Shown piece after piece: positions 6,301 to 6,947 of a stretch of DNA of 6,947 nt. A model generated the notes under the pieces. It saw nothing but the letters and a program-made list of their open reading frames with translations. It searched no databases and had not been told where the DNA came from. The position numbers and the translations under genes are program-made. The stretch comes from Actinomycetes bacterium (GTDB lineage: Bacteria > Actinomycetota > Acidimicrobiia > Acidimicrobiales > Palsa-688). The stretch is taken from contig JAKAWM010000154.1 of the NCBI GenBank assembly GCA_021827285.1, forward strand, positions 1-6,947, written 5' to 3'. The first letter of the stretch is position 1. Each line of letters starts with the position of its first letter.

Positions 6301-6947
6301 CAGTGGACAAGCGTACCTATCCGCTCACCCTCAAGGGCGCGCCGTAGGTTGCCGGGCTCCATGATGCTGAAGTAGAGCACCGGTAAGGAGTTCTCTTTGC
6401 ACAGGGTAATGGCTGTAAGGTCCATGGCCCGAAGATCTTTCTCCAGGACCTGGTCGAAGCTGACCTCGTCAATAGGGGACGCCTTGGGATCAAGGCGAGG
6501 GTCGGCCGTGTAGATGGCGTCGGCTCCCCCGTGCGTACCCTTGAGGAGCACCTCTGCGCCGATCTCGACCGCCCGGAGCGCGCCTGCAGTGTCCGTGGTG
6601 AAAAAGGGGTTGCCTGTCCCGGCGGCAAAGATGACCACGCGGCCCTTTTCTAGGTGCCTGATGGCCCGTAGGCGGATGTAGGGCTCGGCCAGCTCGGACA
6701 TGCCGATCGCCGTCTGGACGCGGGTGGGCTGGCCCTCTCTCTCCAAGGCCTCTCTTAACCCAAGGGCGTTGATCACCGTGGCCAGCATGCCCATGTAATC
6801 GGCGGTAGCCCGGTCCATGCCACTGGCTGAGCCAACGGCACCCCGCCAGATGTTGCCTCCACCCATGACCACGGCTATCTCAGTGCCCAGGGCGCGCCGG
6901 GCCTCCGCGATCTCCCTGGCCAAGCGTTCGACGACCCGCACATCGAT
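6300..6947 (-). CDS. pyrH: UMP kinase (uridylate kinase), 5' end cut by window edge
   Basis: PyrH transfers phosphate from ATP to UMP to make UDP in the cytoplasm. It is the bacterial amino-acid-kinase-fold enzyme and usually a hexamer. The visible part is 215 residues, open to the right edge and starting I-D-V-R-V-V-E-R. The GTG at 6941 is therefore an internal valine, not the start. Roughly 30 N-terminal residues with the first lysine/glycine phosphate-binding strand lie outside. Family motifs in order (visible numbering): GGGNIWRG at about 29-36, DYMGMLATVINAL at about 50-62, the GTGNPFFTTDTAGA nucleotide segment at about 110-123, and IYTADPRLDP near 145-154. The segment just before this last motif (KGTHGGADA) is about two residues longer than the E. 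coli version and has ADA where VDG is common. The stop TGA overlaps the frr ATG by one base. Identification is by motif recognition and is strongly supported by frr next door. Confidence 0.96.
   Translation of the reverse strand: MDVRVVERLAREIAEARRALGTEIAVVMGGGNIWRGAVGSASGMDRATADYMGMLATVINALGLREALEREGQPTRVQTAIGMSELAEPYIRLRAIRHLEKGRVVIFAAGTGNPFFTTDTAGALRAVEIGAEVLLKGTHGGADAIYTADPRLDPKASPIDEVSFDQVLEKDLRAMDLTAITLCKENSLPVLYFSIMEPGNLRRALEGERIGTLVH

Noticed and set aside
1..6947. Mobile elements, CRISPR arrays, toxin-antitoxin or defence genes
   Set aside because: I saw no terminal repeats with a transposase, no spaced direct repeats and no such protein families; the whole gene string is core metabolism and translation.

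Overview
The window is about 7 kb of high-GC bacterial chromosome. It carries one tightly packed gene string, read entirely on the minus strand: pyrH (cut by the right edge), frr, cdsA, dxr, a site-2 protease of family M50 (RseP/Rip1 type), and ispG. This is a conserved housekeeping cluster, not an accessory island. The base composition, GTG starts, stop/start overlaps and the gene order frr-cdsA-dxr-M50-ispG point to an actinobacterium. The absence of rlmN between cdsA and dxr, and the long charged N-terminal extension on CdsA, make a deep-branching class such as Acidimicrobiia plausible. That placement is inference, made without any database search.

Layout from the right edge, in the direction of transcription: pyrH (6947 to 6300, N-terminus missing) overlaps frr by one base (TGATG). 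frr ends 5 bases before the cdsA ATG. The cdsA stop is one base before the best dxr start, a GTG at 4209. The dxr stop overlaps the M50 start by four bases (ATGA). A 67-base gap follows, then ispG with its own good ribosome binding site, ending at 355. No promoter for the string is visible, and it probably lies beyond the right edge. Bases 1-354 hold no recognisable gene. They contain a strong hairpin that could be the operon terminator, a second nested inverted repeat, and a short doubtful ORF.

The genes join several core jobs: UMP phosphorylation for nucleotide supply (PyrH), ribosome recycling (Frr), CDP-diacylglycerol synthesis for phospholipids (CdsA), two steps of the MEP isoprenoid pathway (Dxr, the first committed step, and IspG, the penultimate step), and intramembrane proteolysis linked in relatives to envelope stress and cell-envelope lipids. 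I see no mobile element, CRISPR array, tRNA, rRNA or obviously foreign segment, and no convincing sign of a new biological system. The less ordinary points are terminal extensions on three proteins (CdsA about 240 residues N-terminal, M50 about 40 residues N-terminal, IspG about 50 residues C-terminal) and the structured non-coding tail at 1-354.
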